Both the position numbers and the translations under genes were made by a program. Below, in pieces: positions 12,903 through 23,714 of a DNA stretch of 64,000 bases. Origin of the DNA: Sabethes cyaneus (Eukaryota > Arthropoda > Insecta > Diptera > Culicidae); assembly GCF_943734655.1 (NCBI RefSeq), contig NC_071355.1, positions 200,960,939 through 201,024,938 of the forward strand, written 5' to 3'. The notes beneath the pieces were generated by a model. It ran no database searches. It saw only the letters and a list, made by a program, of their open reading frames with translations, and had not been told where the DNA came from. Every line of letters starts with the position of its first letter. The stretch's first letter is position 1.

Positions 12903-13510
12903 AGACGTAGGACTACGTCTTACGGCAAGGTTTGGCTGGGTAGGGTGTCATTTCAAAAATTCTTTCCCGAAGAGTGGTCAGGTTTTGAACGCTAATAGCT
13001 TAGCGGTTTCCCGATCGATTTTCAATATTTTTTCACCAATCGATCGAAACTTCTTCTGAGAATTGGCTCAAACGAAGAACCCTATTATTTCGTATGTGTA
13101 CACTATTAAAAAACTGAAAATAATGAAGCATTGTCCAACTAGAAATTTTCGCATCCTGATTGGTTGAAGAAAAGACGTCTTCATGGTTGGCACATGTTTT
13201 TTGCAAACAAGTGACAGAAACTCCTCGTCCCAATAGGTCGAAGATACTTTACGGCGCTTGAACCTATACCAATTTGATATCTGTGCTTGGGAAGTACCTC
13301 AAAGTGCTAAACCACACCTCACCTTCAACCGATGTTATCGTTTCAGCATTAAACCTAATCCAATGTGATGTCCTGAAGGTAAACAACTTTCTTAAAGTAT
13401 AAAATCGCCCCTTTTCTTCAACCGCCTTTAACATTTAAGTTTGAAATTAGCCCAAATTGATGTCCTGAATGTGAAACGCCATCGAAAAGTGAGCGGTCAT
13501 CCTTTCCTTT
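12903..13510 (+). repeat. Unnamed dispersed repeat, copy 2
   Basis: The same head as copy 1 (GACGTAGGACTACGTCTTAC, GGGTAGGGTGTCATT), followed by GCTAATAGCTTAGCGG, TTGGTTGAAGAAAAGACG and several diverged units containing TTTGATATCTGTGCTTGGG and GATGTCCTGAA. It ends near a block shared inversely with 6352-6400. Confidence 0.7.
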
Positions 13511-13989
13511 TTTCCTTCGTCGTAATTGCCTATTCTCGTCCTATCCAACCCAAATTCTTAAAAATTAGCTGAATGCCCGATCTTACTCGGAAAGCCTTTG
13601 TCTCACAACCACTTGTACCTACATCGGTTATTGTAACCGAAATGCTTATAATGCAAAAATACAACGCTTGTTTCTCTTTCGAACGTTTCTCCCCATTTGT
13701 CAGCTCCCACTCTTTTGTCTACCCGGCCACCTGCACACCTGTTTTCTTTACGGAAATCCCTATAAAACCCTATAAAGAAAGAAAAAGAAAGCCATTTTTC
13801 CTATTTGCACCTTCCGCTTTTAACAATGGCCATCCCGCTCATAGGAAATGAATAGTTTTGTTATTGTACTTTTCTAAACACAGCTTTTTATTTATTTATT
13901 AATTTAGTATTACATGCTATCCTAATAAAAAAAAGTAGAAGGTGCAACAGTGTTTCTTCCATTGATACAACAAACCTGTCATTCCTTTC
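13511..13989. other. No recognisable gene
   Basis: Unassigned AT-rich sequence. Its 3' part may be the untranslated tail of the Helitron helicase relic that follows. Confidence 0.35.
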
Positions 13990-14240
13990 ATCTCACTTCA
14001 AGACAAAACTTGTTTGTAAACAATGTTTTTATGTCACCACCAGGGGCGAGTATGCACAAATTATTGGCTGAGCCCACTCTGCAGCATGCCACATAAAGTT
14101 TATCAAGGGAAAAACATGGTGTTCTCAGATGAACTCCACGCTGTTTGAATGATTGCCCCTGGGACTCAAACAGAGTCGGCCAACAACAATTAGCACTAAT
14201 GATCGAACACTTTTTATACAGATCACTTTGATTCGGTGCA
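13990..14240 (-). pseudogene. Helitron helicase, C-terminal remnant
   Basis: The minus strand reads, around 14180 down to 14000, ESQGQSFKQRGVHL then LDKLYVACCRVGSANNLCIL and a stop after CLEVR. This matches the C-terminal helicase block of Helitron RepHel proteins (general pattern KSQGQ...LYVA.SRV......I); the assignment rests on known family wording. Nothing upstream on this strand continues the protein, because non-coding repeats begin at about 14240, so it is a short 5'-truncated relic. It sits next to, but on the opposite strand from, the plus-oriented Helitron-like non-coding block at 14330-14990. The two may be separate insertions or a rearranged element. Confidence 0.65.
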
Positions 14241-14329
14241 TAATTACACTTGACAAATCTACAGCTGCGAGCATTACAGTTTAGTGTTTCGTATTTTGAT
14301 TTTTTCTGTTGTACGGATAAATTGTTACA

Positions 14330-14990
14330 GTCATGTGGGCGTTACTCCCCCCTTCTCACCAGCAACCTCCGGTCATCAGCTCCTCCTTTTGTCCTGTCCT
14401 TATGGGAGAACCGTCTAAACATTTCGGTCCCCCTGTTGCCAACCCCTTCAGTGCTGTTTCTTGTATGTCAAGGAAGATGTGTGCCAAGTTTGAAGAAGAA
14501 CGGTCAAGCCGTTTCGGAGTTATGGCCTACCCCCTATTAGGGACCCTCCCCCACCTATTAGGGAACCTTCCTCCCCCCTTTTTGTTGACCCCCCAGTGCT
14601 GATTTTCTTATGTCAAGGAACATGTGTGCCAAGTTTCATAAAAAACGGTCAAGGCGTTTCGGAGTTAAGGCTCCCCTCCCCCCCTGTTATGAACCGCCCC
14701 CCCTCCTTTTGTCAATCCCCCAGTGTTGATTCTCTTATATCAAGGAACATGTGTGCCATGTTTCGTGGAGATCGGTCAAGGCGTAGGGTGAAGAATCGTA
14801 TTATTACACGCATGGATATATGCTACTATCGCCACAAAGAGACTTACGTAGTCCTGCGTCATCTATAAGCGGTCGTGAGAGAACTGCTCATCTACAGTAA
14901 CTAGATGATGTAGGGCGAAACGGTCGCAGGCCGCGAGTGTTGCCGACGACCCGCCATTGGAAGCGCCGGCCATTACGGGGGGCTGCTCCC
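14330..14990 (+). mobile_element. Helitron-related non-coding block with tandem repeats
   Basis: Three units of about 130-150 bases each contain TGTGCCAAGTTT (or a close variant), ACGGTCAAGCCGTTTCGGAG and C-rich runs (14440-14790). A GC-rich tail follows at 14925-14990 (GGCCGCGAGTGTTGCCG, CGGGGGGCTGC) that is shared with the Helitrons at 21.3 and 55.8 kb. The unit differs from theirs, so this is a sister subfamily. Between array and tail, 14805-14875 matches the tail of the unnamed repeat at 30.5 and 32.5 kb, pointing to an insertion or chimera. Confidence 0.6.
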
Positions 14991-15109
14991 GTTTGAGCTA
15001 TTAGATTTTTACAATTTTTAAAATTATTTTGAAATCTTTATGGCGCAGATTTTAGAGTGGAAAAATTAGGTCTGGTGTCGTTACCAGTTATGTCAAAGGG
15101 ATTTGTTTT

Positions 15110-15180
15110 ATATCGAGGTAAAAATTGTCTTATATCGAGGTTGTTTTGTAACGAGCTTGTCTTATATCGAGGTATCCCTG
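15110..15180 (-). repeat. Possible pogo/Tigger-type terminal repeat fragment
   Basis: On the minus strand the sequence begins CAGGGATACCTCGATATAAG and repeats CCTCGATATAA two more times within 70 bases. This resembles ends of pogo-group elements. No partner end was found nearby and no flanking TA is visible. Confidence 0.35.
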
Positions 15181-15552
15181 AACAATCACAGCGAATATTT
15201 AAATGCTCTCCGCTTTATTTTAGCAGGCTAAGCAATGGGGAGAGTTGTTTTCTACTTTAATGCCCGGAAAAATTGAGAATTTCATAGTTACATAGTTTTG
15301 CGGAAGTAAAACTTTTCATTTGATACTAAATTTGTCGAAATCGGTTGAACGGTTCCGGAGAAAATCATGTCGCGCAATTTTCACATAATATTGCTTATAA
15401 CTTTTAAACGAAACGACGGTTCGTAAAACAATTCAATAGTGATCTCAAAATTATAACAACAGGGGAAAATAGTAGGCAAAATCAAGGGTACCCAAAATCT
15501 GGCATAGATATAATCGGTAAACCACTGTATTTCCTAATAATTAATAACATTA

Positions 15553-15637
15553 GCCGGTATGAATAAAACAGTTCGCTTTGCTGTTTCCGTGTAAATCTTC
15601 TGGGAGAAGTAAAGCAAACTATTTTATTCATACGGCC
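15553..15637. mobile_element. 85-base foldback MITE
   Basis: GTATGAATAAAACAGTT and GCTTTGCT at the left pair with the inverse AGTAAAGCAAACTATTTTAT and TCATACGGCC at the right. The arms are about 30 bases with a short loop. A target duplication is not clear. Confidence 0.6.
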
Positions 15638-17854
15638 TATTGTCTTAATTTTAATCTCAGTTTTATAATTCAATATCATTTATTATAATTTCTTTTAACA
15701 AAATGTTACACTTTGCCATTGCGCCATAACGTAAATCATAACTGGTTGTTTTCAACGGTTAAAAAAATGAGATTAACTGCGCCGGCGGCGATTTTGAGTT
15801 TCCAGATAAAAACTGCATAAACAATAATAATCATAAACAGAAATTTTACGATCTCCATTTCGCCTGTCTCCCAACTCATCCAGGATAGTGCGCATGATGA
15901 TGAATATAAAGAAAATAAAATGAAGCGTTTGCCTTCTGGTCCACATGCTTAGTTTGTTTCCCCCTTAAATTGTTTAATAAAGACATGCCAACCATCGCAT
16001 CGCAACAAACATCGTCGTCGCCATTTGCTCACTTCAGCATGAAGCCGAAACCGAAATTGAGCTGTTCGTTTGTTGTTGTTATCAATCGAAACTGATCATA
16101 TAGCGGCCGATGTGCCGCTGTGAATTTTGGGTCGGGTTTTTTAATTTGCGGTACTTTTCGGTGTTGGATTGATGTTGGCGCATTTGGACAGTCAGCATAT
16201 TTTATTAGGTTCAATTAAATTTTTTGGAACAGTTTTCAAGAAAATGGGAAGATGACGCTAGAAAATTCGTAATGTTGCTTTATTTGCCTCAAAATGCACC
16301 AACGATAGCAACAGTGAGAAACTACAAAACTAAACTTCTGTTTGGAATTATTTGAAATATGATTTGCCATCATAGCGCTGGTTGTAATCAATCATTCGCA
16401 CAACACACTTAAGACACACAACCATCAAAAACCATCACCGTGCCACCAAGCTGAAGGCTATTTACCTGAAATTAATGACATTTCTACTTGTGGATTGGTT
16501 CATATCAGTTTGATCACGCACGGAACGGATACTGGAGGCGCATCAAATTTGACTGGTAGTCAACCTGGCACTCACTAGTGGCGGGCTGGCTGGCACAGCA
16601 CGTGCCCGCCCGGTTGCTTTCCTTTCGTTGTCATTAATAATGGAGTAATTGGTTGTCAGAAGTTCGAGCAGATCGGAAAATTCAAATTTTTAATTAAAAT
16701 GCTGTAGCCGCCAACAGGTCGTAACGTTTTAGCAGCTGTACTAAACCTAATTGATAAAGCTATTGGAGAGACTGCACATAAAGATATGGTTTGAAAAACG
16801 ACATGAATTGTGTTATTATTTGAATCAATTTTTCCCAATTGATTCACGGAAGTTATGTTGTTTGTTAAGACGAGATTGATCGTTTCCATTGTATGTTTAT
16901 AATATCGAATATCTTTCAATTTCAAATAAATTGAGTAACCTAACGGTATAGATAACTAAACATCGTTTGGTAAACTTTGCATTTCTTTCTTGTGACTTTT
17001 AATAACCACCGGTAAATATCTCACTCGGCTATGGCGATGAAAGCGGAGAAAATTGGTTCGTAAGAAATCACGTTTAAATTCTCATTATGAAAAATAAATT
17101 AAAACTGTTAGAGGACCACAATGGCTCTTTAAGAAAATTGGTTCCATTTTTTCTTCCCCCGGCGAAGCGGCGCGGCGTGGCGGCACCCTGCTAATGAACT
17201 TTTCCTAAGCTACCCGTACATATGCGATATCCCCCCGATCATCATCATCATCACCATCACCACGATGCGATGCATCGTTTGTTGGGAGGCTGGGCAGGCA
17301 GCCCGTAGGCTATTAGCAGTAGCATGAAAATACGGTAGCCAAACGAGGTAAACGGCTATTGTTGGTGTAGTGTTATGACAGTAATGAAATTCTTTTGAAT
17401 AGTTTGCCATACTCCGCACTCCGTGCACATCGCCATCGTGGTGGGGGATTTATTAGCGTGCCAGACAGCTGTAACCGTTCTGCAGGTAATGGACCCCTCT
17501 AAAGCAAACTAACTGGGATTAAGTGGTTTAGCCTAAAGTAACCGACGTGGGGCGACTGTGTTATTTTTGCTATAGCTGAGAAAGATTACTCGCTTTTATT
17601 TTAATAGAATAGATAAAAAAAACCATATTTGAATTATTCGGGTAGTTTAAACAAAGACATAATGACTGGGTTTGATTAGGAAATTAGGGCTCTCCCTCAG
17701 TCTCACGGTTTTTATTGTTCAATAAATTCATGAGGGACGCGTTCATTAGTGCAAATGATTTTTCTATTTTTCCCAAGAAACTTTAACATGCTCTACTTAA
17801 TACTAACCTTACACAGATATTTTTATGATAGCTTACTAGTTTAGACGATATATA
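15638..17854. other. Unique DNA without a gene; ATC/CAC microsatellite at 17238-17262
   Basis: The sequence is less repetitive than its surroundings and has GC-rich islands near 15990-16180, 16530-16620 and 17150-17460. There is a run of ATC/CAC triplets at about 17238-17262. No frame has a recognisable domain. It could be intergenic or intronic regulatory DNA, but the sequence alone does not decide. Confidence 0.4.
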
Positions 17855-18890
17855 AAGGGTGTCCATGATAAAATTGTAACGCACAAAATCAATTCGCACA
17901 ATTCGAGTTTTTATCCGATAGCCGTCAAATATCCAGGGTATTAAATGACACAACGAAACTTAGTTTTATTAATTATATTTAATTTTATTTCGCCTCACGC
18001 ATCCGTATCCGAATGCACGTAATTTAGCTTTAACGCCACCCATGGGATTTTGCACGACCTCGGAGTCGACATGTTTTTGCATGTTAACCCATGATTGATT
18101 ACGTTTCAGAAGATTCTCCTCCATAATAGTCCAATGCTACTCGGTTGGCCGCAGCTCCAGCCAATTCGGGGGGTTAGGATTTTTGGGTGCGAAATCGACA
18201 TTATTTGCCTTATATCACTCCAGCACATCCTTTCCCAAGTAACAAGTTGAGTTTTATTACACTCTTATGATGGCCTTTAAGACCAAAATTAGTCATGAAA
18301 ACCGCCATAAGAGTACAATAAAACTCACATTGTTGCTTGGGTTGCGTAATGGCATGACGCCAAATCCGGCCAGAAGATCGTAGAACAGTTGTGAGACTTC
18401 GGAAGAGAAAGAAGACGCTTTTGGAGACACTCTTTCAAATACAACTGTCCATTCGTGTTATCTGTGGACATGAAACATGTACATCGCTCTCCACAGTCCA
18501 CATGAACAAATTGCTCGTCAAATCAAGAATTTCTTGGCAAACGTTGACATCTTCTGTTTTTGAAAGTTCTCTGGAACATCAAACTTATCATTTGCAGTGA
18601 AATACTGGTTCCCCGGAAATCGGCTGAAGTTCACTTTCACCTAGGTCTCGCCGTCCAAAGCACATCAGTGTGGTTTCACCAACTCCTGGGAGCGGCTTTT
18701 CTTGACCGCATTCTATTGTTCGTCACGATTCCGGGCCCTCTGAACCTTGAACGTACGTAATTGGCCGTCTGGACGAAACTATAGCTCAGATTCAGTTTTT
18801 TGCCACATCTCGGACGGAGGTGTAAGGTTTCGGGTGGAAGCACTTGTGATCCTTAACACTATACGGACGTTTAAAGTCACTTTTAAGTCG
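17855..18890 (-). pseudogene. Tc1/mariner (DD37E-like) transposase relic, copy A
   Basis: The minus strand shows IFWPDLASCHYAT near 18360 (second catalytic Asp), then, after a MITE insertion at 18236-18343, NWLELRPTE near 18160 (catalytic Glu) and a C-terminal LKRNQSWVNMQKHVDSE. The downstream end AAGGGTGTCCATGAT next to TA at 17853 looks like the terminal repeat. The frame is broken by stops and shifts, and the N-terminal third is not recognisable. The family assignment is to mosquito ITmD37E elements. It lies directly before a second related copy in the same orientation. Confidence 0.65.
18236..18343. mobile_element. ~108-base MITE inserted in mariner copy A
   Basis: The ends CCCAAGTAACAAGTTGAGTT and, inversely, CCCAAGCAACAATGTGAGTT form a terminal inverted repeat that continues with TTATTACACTCTTATG/TTATTGTACTCTTATG. 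The insertion separates the second catalytic Asp region from the catalytic Glu region of the surrounding transposase. A relic of the same family lies at 9653-9715. Confidence 0.7.
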
Positions 18891-18959
18891 CCTGGCTAAG
18901 AGTAAATTTGGATTCATAGAACAGTCTATAACCCGGGACTGAAGTGGCGCAGAAAAACC

Positions 18960-20133
18960 CATAAATGACTGGAATCGGAATATTTTATTCAGCTCTAAGT
19001 TTCACCGTATTACATCATTGCATTTCTCTGCTTCTGATAAAATCTCGAAAAAATTTTTATCGTACCCTGCACAGTTGAAGTTGCGACTGAATCAGCATGT
19101 TTCACCACTGTTAATTGTCCCCCACTTCGCCGAAGTCGTTGTTTGACAATTGCCCGAAACTTTTCGATGGGTCGAAACTCTGGACAATTTGAAGGGTTCA
19201 TCGAAGGCTGCTCTAGAACAACTTTAGAGCAATGACAGCTAGCTAAATCAGGCCTGTATATAACGTTAGCCTGATGTTTATGAAATCCGTTTCTTCAAGC
19301 ATTCTTCCATGTATAAATTTGATGTTATTGTTGATGAAGTGATAGAACGCTCAGTTTTCAGTTCACAGCTACATATTACTTGCAAGATCGTGACCGTCTT
19401 TGCGAATTTATCAGCAAACACGAACTTATACTTGCGTGGCACATCGCCACTCCCACTTAACACGTAAAATTTTTGATCGGGAAGTTGAATTTTAACATGA
19501 ATTTTGTCAAAACTTGGTCGTACAAACGCCTAGCACACTTCTTTGCCAACAAATTCAGTGCCTTCTCGAGCGAGGATAATCCGCATAGTTTGAAAGTTGG
19601 CATCGTACCTTCTAACCTAATCCCGGATAGAAATGCCAAGATTGGACTTAACGCACCTCAATTCTTCCCCTCAGCTATCGGTTCTTTGTTCCGGTATTCT
19701 TAAAAGTTCTTTACCTTTCCACACCCAAGTTTTCCTTATAACCTTTTAGTGTATTACACACTGATAATTTTGAAATTTTTTGCACTTTCGCCAACTTTGA
19801 TCTAAACCACTCTGGATTTTCCAGGTGTGGCTACTCCGCAACGTGGTGGAATCTTTTAACGAAACTTACACCAGTTGTTCTTCATAAACATGTAAACAAA
19901 GTTATATCAAATGGTTCCAGTTCCTACCACAAACCAGGCCTTTTAACCAGGCTTTATGATCCGCATCCTGACTTACGATCGACAGTCAGACGTTCTTTGA
20001 GCCGTTTTGTGACACCAACAACCGTAGAAATCAGGACTTCCGATTTTTTATTGATTCTTATTTTCGATGTGCTCGTGCCGTATCTTTTCGTGAACAAAAC
20101 GCCTTGTCCGATTTTTTTGGCTTTTGGCGCCAT
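18960..20133 (-). pseudogene. Tc1/mariner (DD37E-like) transposase relic, copy B
   Basis: The minus strand starts at ATG 20131-20133 with MAPKAKKIGQG and a basic N-terminus (TKRLKERLTVDRKSGCGS). After shifts it continues with GSGDVPRKYKFVFADKFAKT near 19440, PDLASCH near 19240 (catalytic Asp) and NCPEFRPIEKF near 19180 (catalytic Glu), ending at 19010. Between that Asp and Glu there are 27 residues instead of 37, so about 10 residues are deleted in the active-site spacer. Stops and frameshifts make it inactive. Terminal repeats were not recognised. Confidence 0.7.
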
Positions 20134-20380
20134 TTTTCTAACTTTTGCTTTTTTTTGCTAATTTTTAATTTCTAATTTTAATTTTGAAATATTCACACAG
20201 TGTAAACAATGCGTGTTGAACCTCAAAACATTCAAAAATTCAATTAATTTTACCGAACGAACGGTTCAAAAGTAATTTGTATCATGTGTTGCAATTATAT
20301 CGTGGACTCCCATTAGTGTTGACATTGTATTTGTGCAGTAGAAACGAGTCAAATAATCACATTATTTATCAATTTTGTGA

Positions 20381-21373
20381 TCTATACCTATAAAAAAGGA
20401 TTACTGCCTGTTTGTCTGTCCGTCACCCTTATAGAATCGAAAACTACTGAACCGATCGGCGTGAAAATTTGCATATTGGGGTTTTTGGGGCCAGGCAAGG
20501 CTCTTATGATGGTTAGAGACCCCTCCCCCCACTAAGAGGGGGGGGGGGGCTCCCATACAAATGAAACACAAATTTCTGCATAACTCGAGAACTAATCAAG
20601 CAAATGGAAAGAAATTTGGCATGTGAAGGTTTTTGGAGGCAAGATTTTTTTCTATGGGAAATTAGGACTCCTTCTCACTTTAGGAGGGGGGCTCCTATAC
20701 AAATGAAATACAAATTTCCTCATAACTCGAGAACTAATTAATCAAATGGAACCATATTTAGCATGTGGGTATTTTAGAGGCATGATTTTTTTCTATGATG
20801 AATTAGGATCCCTTACCTTTTTATAAGTGGGGCGCCCATACAAATGAAATACAAATTTCCTCATAACTCCAGAACTAATCAAGCAAATGGAACCAAATTT
20901 AGCATGTGGGTGTTTTTATAGGCATTTTTTATGTTGAATTGAGACCGCTCCCCTCTTTAGGAGGGGAATTACATCCCCTCCCCTTTCAATAGTTTGGGAG
21001 GGCTCCTATACAAATGAAATACAAATTTCCTCATAACTAGAGAACTAATCAAGCAAATGGAATCAAATTTGGCATGTGGGGGATTTTGCAGGCAGGATTT
21101 TTTTTATGATGGTTTGAGACCCCTCACCCCTGTAGCAGGGGGATAAGAACTCTCATACAAATAAAACAGAAATTTTTGGGTAGCTCAAAAACTAATCGAA
21201 CTCGAGAAATTTTAGACTCTTTCATAAAACATTAATCAATAACAAGACCACCAAAAACTATCAATAGTAACATTAGACGATTCAGCGCGAGACGGCCACA
21301 GGCCGCGAGTGTTGCCGTCGGAAACGTCGGCCACGGCGGGGGGCAGCCGCCCGTAGAGATCACCACTATCTAG
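20381..21373 (+). mobile_element. Non-autonomous Helitron with ~140-base tandem array
   Basis: The 5' end TCTATACCTATAAAAAAGG follows an A at 20380, as Helitrons do (A|TC). After TTGTCTGTCCGTC and GAATCGAAAACTACTGAACC there are five units of about 140 bases (near 20561, 20702, 20842, 21015 and 21157). Each contains ATACAAATGAAATACAAATT, a CTCGAGAACTAATCAAGC-type block and a C-rich/G-rich pair. A GC-rich tail follows (CAGGCCGCGAGTGTTGCCGT at about 21301). The 3' CTAG is uncertain: CTAG occurs at 21370-21373 but is not followed by T. The family match is to the better-bounded minus-strand copy at 55636-57265. Confidence 0.7.
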
Positions 21374-21959
21374 GTTTATTTATTTTCCTAGCTCTACTGA
21401 CCTCTATTACTTTTCTTCAGTTGGGTCACCCCTGCGAAATGGTACTTTCTACTCTTCATCACTCTTGAGAGGGTGATCGGACGAACGAAGATGCAAGATT
21501 TTCAGTAAAACTAGCCAACTTCTAGGCTTCACAGGTGACTTTGTAATAAAAGCCAGAACCTTTGCAACGGCGCACCGTGGGATGAAACCCAAATCTAGGT
21601 GGACAAAAGTAATTACGCTAAAACCGTTAGTCCTAGGTATACAGTATCTTCGGAGAAAATTTGTTATATCAGAATCCGCATTTTTTGGTGTACATGACAT
21701 TAGAGTTGCCATCACAGTAAGCGAGTATAAAACATAAACTTTTTTATGGTTTAAGTTAGCTGAATAAAATGTTCAACAAAGTTAAAGAACATTAAATTTT
21801 GAATTGCTTTGCTAAAGAAATGAAAGTCCTATCTCTTAATAAACCGAAAGCGGAGAGTGACGCAGGTGTGCTACTGACGGAAGTTTTTGGTTTGGTGAGG
21901 TTTGGTAAAGCATATTAGTATTAGTAGTGAAATACTGAAATTAAAAAACGATAGAAAAG
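21374..21959. other. No recognisable gene
   Basis: Short frames only (for example an 88-codon minus frame at 21449-21715) without known domains. Confidence 0.4.
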
Positions 21960-22545
21960 CAGACCAATGAACAATAGAGACCGATGAACTTGATAGTCTA
22001 ATGAACATAACAGACCGGTAGACAAAACAGATCAATCGACTAGACAAACCGATAGACAAGCCAGATAGACAGGTAAGACAGGTAATCATCGGACGGGAGA
22101 GGCTGATTTACAAGACCAACCCACGTGCATGGTGCATGGTAATGTGCATGGTAAACCGACGAACAAGCCTGACGTACAGACAAAATAGATCGATGGACAA
22201 GACAAATTGATGGACAAGACAGACTGATGAGGAAGACAGACCGGTGGACAAGATAGGTTAATTGACAATATAGATGGATTATATGGACTGCCGATAGGAC
22301 AACTGATAGACAACTGATTTACTATTTGACAACACAGACTTTTCGACCACACAGTCAAGTAAACAAGACAATCTGATTGGCAGGACGGACTCGTGGACAA
22401 GATAGACGAATGAATAGTACAAACCGATGAGCAAGACAGACTGATGGACAAAACATACCAATGGACACAACAGGCGGACCATTAAAATAGACTTCTGTGC
22501 AAGACAGATTGACGAAAATCTGGACTGTTTGACAAGACAACTCCC
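21960..22545. repeat. GACAAGACAGACYGATG-type degenerate minisatellite
   Basis: About 30 imperfect units of roughly 17-20 bases, built on GATGGACAAGACAGACTG. Because units are near multiples of three, several overlapping minus frames stay open and encode Cys/Ser/Val/Leu-rich repeats. These are read as by-products of the repeat, not genes. Confidence 0.8.
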
Positions 22546-22689
22546 AAGAAACACGATTCTACCACATTCGATTGAAATGACTTATTTATGACTTGTATTA
22601 GTCATATATCAGTCACTTCAACTACTCTGTAACAACTGTGCTGCTAGGGCGGCTGACTGAAGTTTTTGGAGCGTCTTAGTAGAATACGA

Positions 22690-22935
22690 AACCTGAAATT
22701 AAAAAAAAAGAGAAAACTTTTTCCAAATTAAGTTCCACTTTTGATATTTATTCGCGACAGATACGTATTTCGTCCACGACTTGCAGGCTTCTCAGTGTCT
22801 GTTTTGACACTGATGACAGACACTAATGAAGCCTGCAAGTCGCAAGCGAAATACGCATCTGTCGCGACTAAATATTAATGGTAGAATTTTAATTTAGGAA
22901 AAATTTTCTATTTTCTTTAATTTCAAGACAACTGT
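22690..22935. mobile_element. Foldback element (~110-base arms)
   Basis: The left arm reads CTGAAATTAAA, ATTTATTCGCGACAGATACG, TATTTCG, GACTTGCAGGCTTC, CAGTGTCTG. The right arm is its inverse (CAGACACTAATGAAGCC, TGCAAGTCGC, CGAAATACGCATCTGTCGCG, TTAATTTCAAG). Half-copies of the family occur near 5.65, 6.4 and 49.3-49.6 kb. Confidence 0.75.
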
Positions 22936-23059
22936 CTCTCTCAGCTGCGTCAAATAGTAATAGAATACAATGATACGGATATTTCTTGCTGTCTCTTTAC
23001 GCTCTGCCTTTTTTTATTATAGTCACTTTAACAGCTTAGATCATTCGCGACTTCTGCGG

Positions 23060-23125
23060 GGGGGTTGGGATTTGAGCCCGGGTCCGTGAGAGGCGTAAAT
23101 GCTAACCTCTACGCCGGAATTGGCC
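23060..23125 (-). repeat. tRNA-derived SINE head
   Basis: On the minus strand there is an A-box-like TAGAGGTTAGCA (23102-23113) and a B-box-like GGGCTCAAATCCC (23069-23081), spaced as in a tRNA. The acceptor stem does not pair, so it is not a functional tRNA. Confidence 0.55.
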
Positions 23126-23159
23126 CCGTCTGCCTTTTTACTGCAGCAAATTTGACAAG

Positions 23160-23400
23160 CAAAATAGGGTACGGGAGGGTATTCCCAGCACGCTACTAAT
23201 TTCGGCATACATTACCTTTTTTGGCTACACCTTCACAAATAAAAATTTTGCCGCTATATAACAATACTGAAACGAATGTAACACTCATAAGCTTTAATGT
23301 GTTATAACTATTTTCATAAAAATGTAAGTAATTTGCTAAATTTTGTTCAATAAACATCAAAAACACTGTGTTTCCACTGGCACGTAATCAGGCTGAAAAT
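23160..23400 (+). repeat. Repeat family shared with 36074-36297
   Basis: The shared order is TAGGGTACGGGAGGGTATTC, CAGCA, CTAATTTCGGC, TGTGTTATAACTATTTTC and a CATCAAAA-AC block. The 36-kb copy has matching inverted ends; this one lacks a clear right end. Confidence 0.55.
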
Positions 23401-23714
23401 TAATTTTAATTTCAGCATATGGTGCTCTAGTTACAATACTATCAATGCGTGAGGCAGTTACTCGTGAAACTATTCTATCGTGTTGACATAGCTAGTATTT
23501 GAGTGACATGTCTTTAGTTTTACCGTGAATGCACGGAAAGAAACCGTGCAATGTATTAGGGAAATGTCAAAAATGCTGTTCAAATATTACGAACACGTCC
23601 GCCATTATGGCTCGTAAAAAGCTGGATAGGTTCGCTTGTCAGATTCTCGCTTCAAATAGCTTGTTACATTTTTTTCCGCAAAGTTGTTTCGATAAATGTA
23701 TCATGTATAGACTT
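23401..23714. other. No recognisable gene
   Basis: Only a 70-codon plus frame at 23529-23741 without a known domain, overlapping the RTE end. Confidence 0.35.

Noticed and set aside
17238..17262. Possible His-rich coding repeat (CAT/CAC run)
   Set aside because: The run is short, the 72-codon frame around it lacks a domain, and similar triplet runs occur in plain non-coding DNA at 27.6 kb.
21960..22545. CRISPR-like array
   Set aside because: Units are imperfect, without constant repeat and unique spacer structure, and the host is a eukaryote.
22086..22554. Overlapping 61-121-codon minus frames with repeated Cys/Ser/Leu motifs
   Set aside because: They are products of the minisatellite; several frames are equally open and none has a domain.
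23060..23125. Functional tRNA gene
   Set aside because: A and B boxes are present but no acceptor stem or anticodon arm can be paired; treated as a SINE head.
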